64,000 nucleotides of DNA from NCBI GenBank assembly GCA_013400115.1, contig VXBP01001912.1:46142-110141 (forward strand), written 5' to 3'. Position 1 is the first letter of the stretch. The number at the start of each line of letters is the position of its first letter. Under the pieces are notes generated by a model. That model made no database searches and was not told the origin of the DNA. It worked only from the letters and a program-made list of their open reading frames with translations. This document shows positions 33,845 to 43,602 of the stretch, one piece after another. This stretch comes from Rhinopomastus cyanomelas. Taxonomy: Eukaryota > Chordata > Aves > Bucerotiformes > Rhinopomastidae. Made by a program: the position numbers and the translations under genes.

Positions 33845-33866
33845 GATCGGAAGGTCCCTTCCGATC
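33845..33866 (+). other. perfect hairpin in CR1 3' UTR
   Basis: The sequence GATCGGAAGG-TC-CCTTCCGATC is a perfect inverted repeat with 10-bp arms just before the octamer tail. CR1-type 3' UTRs are known to carry a stem-loop used in recognition by the element's own reverse transcriptase. Other copies here have the inner GGAAGG/CCTTCC match less extended (GATCTTTCGAGGTCCCTTCC type). As a DNA feature it is certain; its role is inferred. Confidence 0.7.
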
Positions 33867-33907
33867 AGTAATGATTCTATGATTCTATGATTCTATGATT
33901 CTATGAC

Positions 33908-35478
33908 TAGGCTTTGATGAATGGGTATCTCTGAGCGCAGAGTTAGATGTAAACTTTGTGTTTCTAAATGTCACCATTAACAAATAATCTTCCAGGCGAT
34001 GACCAAAGAAGCAGCACTGAGCACTTGCGCAACCATTTTTCTTAAGGCCTGCAGTATTTCTTGAGATCTCAGAAGGGGCCTTGGATATTAAATTCCCATT
34101 TCCTTAACAAAAGCTGTTGTGGGCTCTAGTTGGAGGAGCAATGATGAACGCAAGTGGTTCATTTTATCATTTTGACTTCCAAAGCGGCAATAACAAAGCT
34201 CTGGGCTTCTGTTTCATGGCATTTCCAAATTAGCAGCACTTGTTTTGCAGCCACTGAACTGGGTATTTGCTGCCTCATGTTGTTCTGGAAACTCACCAAA
34301 AGGTTGAAAACTACTCTGGGGGGCTTTTTCTTTGGCCCTCACATCTTTACTAGTAACAAATGTTTTGCAGGGCAGATTCTGGATGGCCACTTCCTTCCAA
34401 CCTCTCCACCTGCTGCTCGCATGCAAGTCTACATCTCTGTTACAGAAGAGTGAGATCTGTGACGGGGAGGGAAACAGACAGCAGCAGGAGTTATTTTAAG
34501 TACTAAAGGTGGAGCACATTTGGAGGACAGATTTGAAGTCTACTGATCTCCAAGGAAATCTTTTTCCACTGACCTAAGCAGGGTTTTGATCAGGGCCCCA
34601 GTTAAGGAAAATTATGTTGCTGCCACTTGACCATTTGGCTCTGGAGGCTGGTCCACCACTATGTTTCTTGCTCATCTCAGAGCTGGCCAACCTGGCTGGA
34701 AGTGCTGGCACCTTTCTGCTCTGGTCATACTGCCTTTTGCATCCCCTCTCAGCTTTCCCTGCTGTGGTTCCTGCTTGCCTTACACCAGTTTTGCTGACTC
34801 CCAGGAGAAGATATGGACACTTTACAGAGAAGCAATGAAGCTGAACAGATGCTGCAGAAAAAGAAATGCCTGGATCTCACAGTCTTGCAGAGCTGCTGAA
34901 ATGTACAATCAAGATGAGAGTGGTGAAGAATATATAAAAATGGAAATAGTTTTAAAGGGCCTACCAGACTGAAATTGCTCACAAATCATGGGGGATCACC
35001 CTGTAAGTGAAAGAGGTAGTTTTCTCCACTCTGTGAGGGAGCCTGCACCCCTCCAGGACATCAGCAGGAGACCACTTCTGTAAATTGTGATTCAAAAGCC
35101 TTGTCACCTGATGAGGCTTTGGGGAGCAAGAGCAGCATTACTTTGACACAATCCCAGCATGAAAAAGTTAATAAAATATATGTCACTGAGAAACCAATTG
35201 CACCTGCAGGGCAGGAAAAGGCCACTCATGAACGGGTGAAGACTGGGCATGCTGCATGCACTGCTGATTGAAATCTCCTTCTCACTATGTGAACACACTG
35301 AGCACTAACAAGACTGGCTCACAAAGAGAAGTGAGATTGACACGTATTCAGATTGGTAAACTTTGGCTGAATGTTCTTTAACTTTTCCTGTGGTAGTTTG
35401 GTTTTAGGTGTTAGGTGGGTTGGACACTCCTTCCTCTGTGAATTAAAATACTTCAAATAATATTTTTCAGGGGAAATA
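33908..35478. other. unassigned DNA, about 1.6 kb
   Basis: No repeat recognised between two CR1 copies. Frames of up to 103 codons overlap each other and lack motifs. Confidence 0.5.
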
Positions 35479-35582
35479 AAATCACAGAATCATGGAATTA
35501 TTGAGGCTGAGAAAGCCCTCTGAGCTCATCCAGCCCAGGCCATGACCTAACATCACCACAGTGGCCAGACCAGGGCACTAAC
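35479..35582 (-). mobile_element. very short group B CR1 3' end
   Basis: About 100 bp, with tail side AATCACAGAATCATGGAATT, then GAGGCTGAGAAAGCCCTCTG, CTCATCCAGCCCAGGCCATG and CACAGTGGCCAGACCAGGGC. It is truncated before any coding sequence of useful length. Confidence 0.92.
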
Positions 35583-35744
35583 TTCATGACAGGAGCCACC
35601 AGATTCTTTTTTAATTACTTGAAATCCTGGGAAACTTTGACATCCTCCCCTATGGATTTCAATCTAAATGTTGCTTGGTGCCAGCAGTTGGATAAGTCTG
35701 GTGTGTAAATGCTCACGAGCAGTAACTATCCTGTTGACTTCATT

Positions 35745-35948
35745 AAGAGAGCTTCTTCCCAGTGAGGGTGACAGAGCCCTGGAAGTGGCTGCCCAGGGGG
35801 GTTGTGGAATCTGCTTCTCTGAAGACGTTTAAAACCCACATGGACATGTTCCTGTGTGACTTGGTCTAGGTGGTCCTGCTCTGGCAGGGGATTGGACTAG
35901 ATGATCTATTGAGGTCCTTCCAATCCCTAATGTTCTGTGTTTCTATGG
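35745..35948 (+). mobile_element. short group A CR1 3' fragment
   Basis: About 200 bp on the plus strand: CTTCTTCCCAGTGAGGGTGA (the FFPVRVTE equivalent), the ALEVAAQGGCGIC frame-shifted block, GACATGTTCCTGTGTGACTT (MFLCDLV and stop), 3' UTR GGATTGGACTAGATGATCTA and octamers TTCTGTGTTTCTATG. Confidence 0.92.
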
Positions 35949-36824
35949 AACTGCACTGTACACTTCATGCTCTTACAAATGATGATAGTTTAAGCACAAC
36001 CCACAGTGGCTACTGTTGGATTATCTCTGGGACAAAGAAAGATGCATATAGACTTAAAGAAGAGAAAAGGAAGCATTCATTAGGACCATAAATGAAACAG
36101 GAAATTATTCCATCTAGAGCAGCATACAGGGAGCCGTTGCTTTGTTATCTGATTTCCTGCAGCACGGCTAGAGACGGTGCGATTTAATTAAGGTTTTATA
36201 CAGATTGTTGAAAAAAGTTCTATGGAACCAGGCTGTTCATACAGTGCTACCAAAACCAGAGTGTTGTGGGGAATTGCCTACAAGTTTTCCAGAATTTTCT
36301 TTGAAAAGCAAGCTGTGGAAAAGGCTACGCTTAAAATATGCAGACATACCCTTTCCATGTATTTGAATGATGCTTCAGCCATTCTGTCATCCTGTTTGGA
36401 AATAATCTGTTGTCTAACTTGTTAACAAATATCTTGGTGTATAATGTAGTAGGTTACACATAGTCAGAAGCATATCTATAGCACTCAAGTTTGCCCCTGC
36501 TGTGTTTGGCATGTGATGTAGTGCAATACAATGAGAGCAAGAAGCTAAATCTGTAAGGAAACAGATCTAACTGCTTTTTAAATTGCTTGTTTCTGTGCAG
36601 AACTTAAACATCTTTTACTCTAGATTCTTATTCACAAGAGTGATGCTCTCTGGCAGGTCAGAGGTTTGTGTTCCTTATGGCTTAGATTCAAATCAGATGG
36701 AAAACGAAGAACAGAAAGTCAGCAAAGCCATTTAAGAAGACAGAAAATATAGAAGAAACATTTTTAGCTCAACATTAAGTTAGAAAGAAACAGAGATGGT
36801 TACCAGGGAGAGACCGCAGGCACA
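35949..36824. other. unassigned AT-rich DNA
   Basis: No repeat or gene recognised. Moderately AT-rich, unique-looking. Confidence 0.5.
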
Positions 36825-37061
36825 CACATCCAATGTAACCCTCCCCGCAGCTTCAGGCCCTGCTGTCTTGTCCTGGGGCTCATTGTCTGGGAGAAGAGCC
36901 CAACCCCTAACTGACCCCTATCTTCCTTTCAGGTAGTTGTAGAGAAGGAGAAGGTCCTCCCGGAGTCTCCTCTTCTCCAGGCTAAATAGTGCCAGATCCC
37001 TTAGCCTCTCCCCATCAGACTTTCCCTCCAGTCCCTTCCCCAGCCTCGATGCTCCTCTGGA
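36825..37061 (-). mobile_element. internal fragment of a group B CR1
   Basis: Minus strand: ACATCCAATGTAACCCTCCC, the GCAGCTTCAGGCCCTGCTGT block, GGGAGAAGAGCCCAACCCCT, TAGTTGTAGAGAAGGAGAAG, TTCTCCAGGCTAAATAGTGC and CTCGATGCTCCTCTGGACA. It lacks both the 3' UTR and tail, so it is a deletion or rearrangement remnant rather than a simple 5'-truncated insertion. Confidence 0.88.
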
Positions 37062-37744
37062 CAGGAAGTGCTCCTTACCCCAAGCTTGCTGTTGCAAGGA
37101 TGTGAAGGAAGCATCGTTGACTGGTGCAAATCAGACTGTGTAGTCAATGAAGTCCATTCAATCCCGTGAGAGCTATGTGCCTAAATGCCTTTGAATATTT
37201 GCCCGTAAACAACAGGTCCAAGGATCCACAGAAATCACTGAGGAACACAGAGAAAACAGGCTATCTTCTAATGTCCCAACTGAATGCTTTACCCACCAAA
37301 ATCAGTTTCCTCCATGTTTGTGTGAGACGTTGGTGCTCATGTGGCACCACTTACCTTTTGTTCCTCCTGCAGTAACAGGTCACAACCCCATGCACCACAG
37401 TCTCCTCACGCGCCACAGTCTAAGTTGTTCTCAAAATTATCATAAACCAACTAACGTTCATGACTACAGTTTGCTTCAACAGCCATCATTTTAGGAACAA
37501 AAGAAATCCCCTTTCATTTCTTGTCAAATGCTTTGTCAGTATTGGATGGATGTCTTGATCTCATTTATTCTGCTGTGTTCATAAAGCAGGGAATTCTAGG
37601 GAATCATAAAATTTTGAAAAAATGCCTTTCAATACCAAAACAGAAAATATTACTGGGAGCAGGCCTCAACTCTTTACAAGAAAAGGTCAAAACAACCAGA
37701 GTAAATGTCCACTTTTATGAGCTGCGTCATTGACAGGAATGGCG
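37062..37744. other. unassigned DNA
   Basis: No repeat or gene recognised. Confidence 0.5.
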
Positions 37745-38071
37745 TGATCTGATAGCAACCTTCCAGTCCCTGAACCGAACTACAAGAAGGCTCCAGAGGG
37801 ATTGTTTACAAGGGCTGAGAGGACAAGGGGCAACAGTTTCACATGAGAAAAGGGCAGATTGAAATGGGCTGTTAGGAAGAAGCTCTTGAGCAGGAGGAGG
37901 GTTGGACACTGGAACAGGTTTCCCAGGGAGCTATTCAGGGTGAGTCTGGACAAGGTTCTGGGCAACCTGATCTAGCTAAGGATGTCCCTGCTCACTGCAG
38001 GGTGAGGCTTGGACTAGATGACGTTTGGAGGTCCCTTCCAACTCAGCCCATTCTAGGACTGTATGATTCTG
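37745..38071 (+). mobile_element. group C CR1 3' fragment
   Basis: Plus strand: GATAGCAACCTTCCAGTCCC, ACAAGAAGGCTCCAGAGGGA, TTCACATGAGAAAAGGGCAG, GACACTGGAACAGGTTTCCC and GGGCAACCTGATCTAGCTAA. The 3' UTR is TTGGACTAGATGACGTTTGG, with a partial octamer (TGTATGATTCTGA). It is the plus-strand counterpart of 31173-31735. About 325 bp; frame broken. Confidence 0.92.
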
Positions 38072-38773
38072 AGCAAGGCAGAACAACCTAAAGCTGTAAA
38101 GGACCAGCTGCTGGTCAGAAGGTGGTCTTTATCAGAACAGGTAGAGATGTGCAGATACCTGCTGAGCACAGAGCAATGGTGTGATACCAACGGGGCCTTC
38201 CCAAGTACATGTCATATTATTTGAAAGTCAACTTACTTTCAGCTACCAGCAAAAAACTTAATTGTTTAAGAGAGGAATGAATTAAGCTCTCAGTGAGAGC
38301 CAAGTTTCCATAAATCATGCCGAAACAGCTAATTTTTCCTGAACCGTCTTATTGATACATGAGAAGGTTATTAGCAATTTCTTAAATCAAAATGGCTTAA
38401 ATTGGTTTCATGGCACTGACAAGGACCATCCTAAAGTCTCCTTTTATGCTGGTCTTTCTCAATGAATTAGTGTGAAGGCTGCATGGAGTCCTGTCCACAC
38501 AAATTAAACAGGGGAAGAGGGGAGGCCTTGGTCAATCAAAATCAATTGAAACAGCTGCCTAAGCATCAGCAAGTCTAAGATGGTCTTTACCCAAGAAAGC
38601 CTCAGCTGAAAGGTATACTTATCCGCTATCAAAGAAAATGGAAATAGAGACCATTTCCCAAGGCAATTGTTTTCCTCCTAAAGGCATTATGAAATACAGA
38701 GCTGAGTTTCCCCAGGACTTGAGTCCTGTAGGCAAAGCTGCTTCTCTGGTGTGGGGTCACCAGCTGTGTTCAG
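38072..38773. other. unassigned DNA
   Basis: No repeat or gene recognised. Confidence 0.5.
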
Positions 38774-39216
38774 AGGAGAGCAACTCGGATGCTCAGCGGG
38801 CTGGAGCACCTTCCCTCTGAGGACAGGCTTCTGGAGCTTCTGGAGAGAGTTCAGCGTAGGGCAACAAAGATGATAAGAGAGGTGGAACACCTCCCTTATG
38901 AGGAGAGGTTGAGGGAGCTGGGTCTCTTTAGCTTGGANACATAACAAGAGGACAAGGGGAAAGGGTTACAGACTTAGAGGGGGAAGATTGAGGTTGGACA
39001 TGAGGAATAAATTCTTTCCTGTGAGGGTGGTGAGATGCTGGAACAGATTGCCCAAGGAAGTTGTGGCTTCCCCATCCCTGGAATTGTGGAAGGCCACTTT
39101 GGATGTGGCTCTGAGTAACCTGCTCTTGTGAAGATGTCCTTACCTGTGCAGAGGGGTTGGAAGTGGATGATCTTTAATGTCCCTTCCATCCCTGGCCATT
39201 CTGTGATTCTATGAAA
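38774..39216 (+). mobile_element. composite CR1: group E copy carrying a piece of a young group A copy
   Basis: Positions 38774-38826 (CTCGGATGCTCAGCGGGCTG, GAGCACCTTCCCTCTGAGGA) and 38939-39216 (GAGGACAAGGGGAAAGGGTT, ATTGCCCAAGGAAGTTGTGG, TGTGATTCTATGA) belong to one old group E element. Between them, 38827-38937 (LLERVQRRATKMIREVEHLP, then YEERLRELGLFSLE) is a young group A segment nearly identical to 33425-33533. It ends abruptly at a single N. The layout implies a young CR1 nested in an old one, with its 3' part missing from the assembly. Confidence 0.88.
38938..38938. other. single-N assembly junction inside nested CR1
   Basis: The N marks an abrupt change from a young group A ORF2 (SLE...) to an old group E element. 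The group A insertion has no 3' end here, so roughly 375 bp of CR1 is likely missing at this position. Confidence 0.7.
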
Positions 39217-39482
39217 TCTCAGCATTCCCATGGAAGACACGTTACTGCTGCAGCAGTCACTCGGGTGAGCTCCTCTCACTTGGCATTCATGATGCTCCAG
39301 GAAGGCTTGCTCTTGGCATTATGCTCTGTCTGACCCTTGTCCCAGCCCTGCTCTTTCTGAGGAAAGCTCTTTCTGAGGGAAGAACCTTTTCTAGGCACAA
39401 TCCGTAACTGCTACAGGGGAACCCGAATCTCAAAACTGACTGAGTTATCTTCACCAGGAATGCATTTCTTTTTCAGAAGAGT
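39217..39482. other. unassigned DNA
   Basis: Nothing recognised apart from a short direct repeat (CTTTCTGAGG-AAG twice near 39351-39381). Confidence 0.45.
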
Positions 39483-39571
39483 CTCTACTTTCTGAACTGT
39501 CTACACTCTAAGAGTCTCTCTCATCTCTACTCTCTGAACTCTCTACACTCTAAGAGTCTCTCTCTACTCAA
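39483..39571. repeat. 42-bp tandem repeat, about 2.1 copies
   Basis: Two adjacent 42-bp units (39483-39524 and 39525-39566) share CTCTACT-TCTGAACT and the block CTACACTCTAAGAGTCTCTC, with two or three differences, and a partial third unit follows. The unit is CT-rich, with an inner imperfect repeat of its own. Confidence 0.85.
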
Positions 39572-40290
39572 GCCTCACAGAAGAGGGATCACAAGTGACA
39601 CAGGAGCTTTAGGGTGGTGTGCTGGGGGGACACTGCAAGCAGCTCTCTGCTCGCCAGTGGTTCATGCTCACTTTTCAGCTGCGTGGGAATAGCCTACAGC
39701 AACATGTAAAAGGAATTCCAACACACATCAGCACTGGTGGGGAAAGAAGGCAGAGAAATTATCCTGGCTTCTAGCAAAGAGCCAATTAAAATCAGATTTT
39801 GAAGTGATGCTCAGTTAGCCATTTAGCCAAAAAATCTGTGTGCACAGTTAAAACTCAAGCTTGTTTCATACAACCCAATTTAGGAAACAAGACAAACCCC
39901 TGGAAATCTTCATACTTAGGGTCAGCATTTTTAGCTACTTATGAAGATCCCACGTAAACACAAGGCAGGGGACTGAATATTCAAACCATCTCAAATCAGT
40001 GCTTGAGACGCCTCAAGTCCTCCTCTCCCAGTCAGTTTTCAGGGGTTCCAATTCTGCTTTGCTCTAAATAAGTGCTGAAATCTGCATACAGTAGCGAATT
40101 ACTCTGCATGTGATGAGTTCTCAGGCACAGAAGTTAGAGGCTTTCTTGCCTCTAACTCTCCTTCCAGGAGAGACACTCTGGTGCTCACAGGAGAAATGAA
40201 ACAGACGTTTAGGAAGGAGTATTGCTGTACCTATCAGTCATAGCCATAATACATGAAGCACAGCAGACTGTCTTTAATTTCTCAGCCCCT
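39572..40290. other. unassigned DNA
   Basis: No repeat or gene recognised in about 720 bp. Confidence 0.5.
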
Positions 40291-41028
40291 AGAATCATAG
40301 AACCAGCATGGCTGGAAAGAACCTCTAGGATCATCAATCCAGCCCTCAGCCCAACATCTCCCTAACCCCTATACCATGGTCTCAAGTGTTCTAGCTATTC
40401 ACTTTTTAAACACCTCCAGGGATGGGGACCCTACCACCTCCCTCGGCAGCCTGTTCTAGTGCTCAACCACTCTCTCAAGAAAGAACTTCTTCCTAAGATC
40501 CAAACTAAACCTCCCCGATGCAACTTGAGGCCATTACCTCTCATCCTATCATTAGGAATTTGGGAGAAGAGACCAGCACCAGCCTCACTACGACCTCCTT
40601 TGAGGTAGCTGTAGAGAGCAAGAAGGTCTCCTCTCAGCATCCTCTTCTCTAGACTAAATAAGCCCTGTTCCCATAGCCGCTCTTCGCTGTTTGCCAGACC
40701 TCTCCCCAGCCTCATTGCTCTTCTCTGGACCTGGTCCAGCACCTCAATGTCCTTCTGACACTGTGGCACCCAAAACTGGGCCCAGTATTCAAGGTGCGAT
40801 CTCATGAGTGCAGAGTACAGGGGCACCATCACTCCCCTCCTCCTGCTGGTTACACCACTCCTGATCCAGGCAAGGAGGCCTTTGGCCTTCTTGGCCATCT
40901 GGGCCCCCTGCTGGCTACCGTTCAGCCAGCTGTCAACCAACACCCCCAGGTCCTTTTCTGCCAGGAAGCTCTCCAGCCACTCTTCCCAATTCTGTAAGCG
41001 CTGCTGGGGCTTGTTGTGACCCTCACCA
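40291..41028 (-). mobile_element. group F CR1 3' fragment with 170 open codons
   Basis: Tail side at 40291 (AGAATCATAGAACCAGCATG), then ATCAATCCAGCCCTCAGCCC. The minus-strand frame 40943-40431 reads GSQQGAQMAKKAKGLLAWIR, VMVPLYSALMRSHLEYWAQF, VLDQVQRRAMRLGRGLA, LWEQGLFSLEKRMLRGDLLA and NDRMRGNGLKLHRGG before shifting out of frame near ILGRSSF. Upstream of that frame the coding remnant includes the ELLAEKDLG and LQNWEEWLE equivalents. An older subfamily with a surprisingly open frame. Confidence 0.93.
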
Positions 41029-41390
41029 CAAAACTCTCATCATGCAGTAACATGTCAGATGCTACTGACCACTATGTGGATGCATGTCCCTTACTGTCGC
41101 TGCCTTCACTCTCACCACTCCACCGCCTGCTAACTCCTCACAAGCGCCAGTAAACAAAGTGCCACTGCACCACTCCATTGATGAAATACAGAGGAAGAAA
41201 GTTTTATTTCTTCTTCTGAGCTATTTGCTGCTCTTCATTTTTTTAATTTAACATGCATCTCCCAGCTCAGATGGTGAACAGGGCAACAAAGACTGAGACT
41301 GCTGCTTGCTGTCATGGCTGGTGGCTCAGCGGGGCTTGTGGGTCACTTCCCTGCAATAAGAAACAGGCTTGAAAGATGTTTTCCAGTACA
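41029..41390. other. unassigned DNA
   Basis: Nothing recognised. Confidence 0.5.
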
Positions 41391-41463
41391 ATCACAGAAT
41401 CACAGGATTGTTGAGGCTGCAAAAACCCTCAGAACTCATCCAGCCCAGCCAAGGACCTAACAT
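41391..41463 (-). mobile_element. group B CR1 3' tip, likely partner of the inverted segment that follows
   Basis: About 75 bp on the minus strand: AATCACAGAATCACAGGATT, GTTGAGGCTGCAAAAACCCTC, AACTCATCCAGCCCAGCCAA and GGACCTAACATGACAC. It is immediately followed, with a few bases of ambiguity, by a plus-strand CR1 5' segment. The pair has the structure expected from a 5'-inverted insertion. Confidence 0.9.
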
Positions 41464-42380
41464 GACACTGTTGTGGGTGTCTATTACAGACCTTCAGATC
41501 AGAATGAGGAAGTTGATGAGGTCTTCTACAGGCAGCTGACAGCAGCCTCACAGCTACAGACCCTCTAGTGCATTGGTGACAATTTCCTGATGCAAATGGT
41601 GGAGGACCCCACTAGGAGAGGAGCACTACTGGATTTTGTACTCATGAACAAGGCGACTGTGGTTGAAGCAGTGAACGTTGAGGGTTGTCTTAGTTGCAGT
41701 GGCCATGAGATGGTGGAGTTCAGGGTCTCGTGTGGTAGGAACAGAATAGGCAGCAGAATCACAACCCTGGACTTCAGTAGAGCCAGCTTTGGCCTTTTAA
41801 AGCAATTGCTAGGGGAAATCCCATGGGACAGGGTACTGGAAGGTAAAGGAGCTCAGGACAGCTGGTTAAGATTCAAAGACCACTTTGTTGCAGCACAAGA
41901 AAAGAGCATTCCAACAAGAAAGAAGTCAAGGAAGCCAGAAGACCTGCGTGGTTAAGCAGGGAACTACTAGGCAAACTGAAGAAGAAAAAGGAGGGGGTGG
42001 CCACCTGGGGTGATTATAGGGCTCTGGTGAGAGAATGTAGGAATGCAACTAGGAAAGCCAAGGCCTCTTTGGAACGAAACCTTGCAAGAGAGGTCAAGGG
42101 CAACAAAAACGGCTTCTTCCAATACATTGCAGGTAAAAATAAAACTAGAGGTAACGTAGGGCCCCTGCTGAATGAGATGGGTGCCCTGGAGACAGAGGAT
42201 GCAGACAAAGCAAATACTCAACACCTTCTTTGCCTCTGTCTATACTTCTGGGGGCTGTCCAAATATCAAGGCCCAGACTGCTGAGACTCCGAAGGATGTT
42301 GAGGCAAGAGAGGAGCCTGCCTTGGGTGATGAGGACTGGGTTAGGGATAAGTTGAGCAAGCACAAATCTGTACATCTGAA
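41464..42380 (+). mobile_element. CR1 ORF2 endonuclease end, linker and RT start (no 3' end)
   Basis: Plus strand from VVGVYYRPSDQNEEVDEVFY-like sequence through the end of the endonuclease domain: MVEDPTRRGALLDFVLMNKA, then SCSGHEMVEFRV. It continues with SRASFGLLKQLLGEIPWDRV, QDSWLRFKDHFVAAQEKSIP, the KRPAWLSRELLGKLKKKKE equivalent, NATRKAKASLERNLAREVKG, NKNGFFQYIAGKNKTRGNVG, a decayed ADKAEVLNTFFASVYT and the RDKLSKH equivalent. It is the only endonuclease-encoding CR1 in the window. Frameshifts occur near 41953 and 42210. The SDH metal-site motif at 41698-41706 reads SGH. Confidence 0.93.
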
Positions 42381-42930
42381 AATTCTGGCAATTTTCAAAC
42401 TGCAACATGCCCCTAGTTCTGCTGACCACGGTATTCCTGATCCAAGCCAATGAAGTGAGCAAACAGGGACCGTCTGTCCAAAGGAACACTCTACACTTCA
42501 AAGCAAAGCAAAAAGTCTCCTTTAGTGGACAGAGATGCAGCAGAATGGTCCAGACCAGCTTGGGTCACATCAGTTTAAACACTGAAAAACCTTACTGTGC
42601 ACCTTTCCAGAATAAACACCTTTGACTTCACTCAGAGACTGCAAGAAGCAAGAATGAAATACAAAATCTTTGCATACCAAACATATCAAAATAAAATGTT
42701 TATCCATTTTTACTTACAACAAGAAACCTGTGAGTACTTCTAGGGTAGAAGTTTTCCTCAAAATGCTGACTTACAGGATGCTGTTGGGAGCTGGGACTTA
42801 CGCAATGTAATTGTGTGAACACAGACTACAGACCTAATGCATACAAAGAAAATTCAGGGAAATTTGAATATTAAATGCATCCCAGGATTTGTTTTTGAAC
42901 TCTCTCCTATTGCTTGAAACTCTCTCACAT
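42381..42930. other. unassigned AT-rich DNA
   Basis: No repeat or gene recognised. Confidence 0.5.
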
Positions 42931-43602
42931 ATGTTGGGGACTGACTTTAGAAAGCAGTGTAGGAAATAGGTACCTGGGGGTCCTGGTGGCCAGCAGGGTG
43001 GCCAGGAGCCAGCAATGGGCCCTGGTGGTTAAGAAGGCCAACAGCATCCTGGGGGGGATCAGAAGCAGGGTGATTAGGAGATCAAAAGAGGTTTTCCTCC
43101 CACTCTGCTCTGCACTGGTGAAACCACATCTGGAATATTATGTCCAGTTCTGGGCCTCTCAGTTCCAGAAGGACACACAGCTGCTGGAAAGGGTCCAATG
43201 CGGAGCCACAGAGTGGAGCACCTCCCTGATAAGGAAAGGCTAAGAAAGATGGGTCTCAAGCTTGGAAAAAAGGAGACTGAGGGGTGATCCCATGAATGTT
43301 GGTAAATATGGAAAGGATGGGCGTTCAGAAAATGGAGCCAGGCTTTGCTCAGGGGCACCTAGTGACAGGAAAAGGAGCAAAGGGTGTCAGCTGGAACACA
43401 GGAAGTTCCACATCAATCTGAGAAGGAACTTCTACCCATTGAGGGTGACAGAGCTCTGGAAGGGGTTGCCCACAGGGATTATGGAGTCTCCTTCTCTGGA
43501 GACGTATAAACAGGTTCTAGGGGATCCTGTTGTGGCAGTGAGATTGGACTAGATGATCTTTTGAGGTCCCTTCCAATTCCTAATGTTCTGTAATTCTGTG
43601 AT
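42931..43602 (+). mobile_element. group A CR1 3' fragment with several frameshifts
   Basis: Opens at GTDFRKQCRKXVPGGPGGQQ-type frame-shifted sequence, equivalent to LGTDLLESSVGNRYLGVLVA. It then reads RSQQWALVVKKANSILGGIR, LPLCSALVKPHLEYYVQFWA and KDTQLLERVQCGAT, then has a roughly 20-bp deletion before EWSTSLIRKG. It resumes KRRLRGDPMNVGKYGKDGRS, KGCQLEHRKFHINLRRNFYP, RVTELWKGLPTGIMESPSLE, 3' UTR TTGGACTAGATGATCTTTTG and octamers TTCTGTAATTCTGTG. About 670 bp. Confidence 0.93.

Larger units (their letters stand above)
33085..33907 (+). mobile_element. best-preserved, youngest-looking CR1 (group A)
   Basis: An 820-bp 5'-truncated CR1 beginning in ORF2 just after the RT core (DRLENWAEKNLMSYNKCRVL). 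The rest of ORF2 is open to a TAG at 33810. It is followed by the short 3' UTR with GGATTGGACTAGATGATCGG and four near-perfect ATTCTATG octamers (33870-33907). The coding part shows no frameshift or stop. It matches the CR1 piece at 38843-38937 with two differences in about 95 bases. It cannot move by itself because the endonuclease and RT core are absent. Confidence 0.96.
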
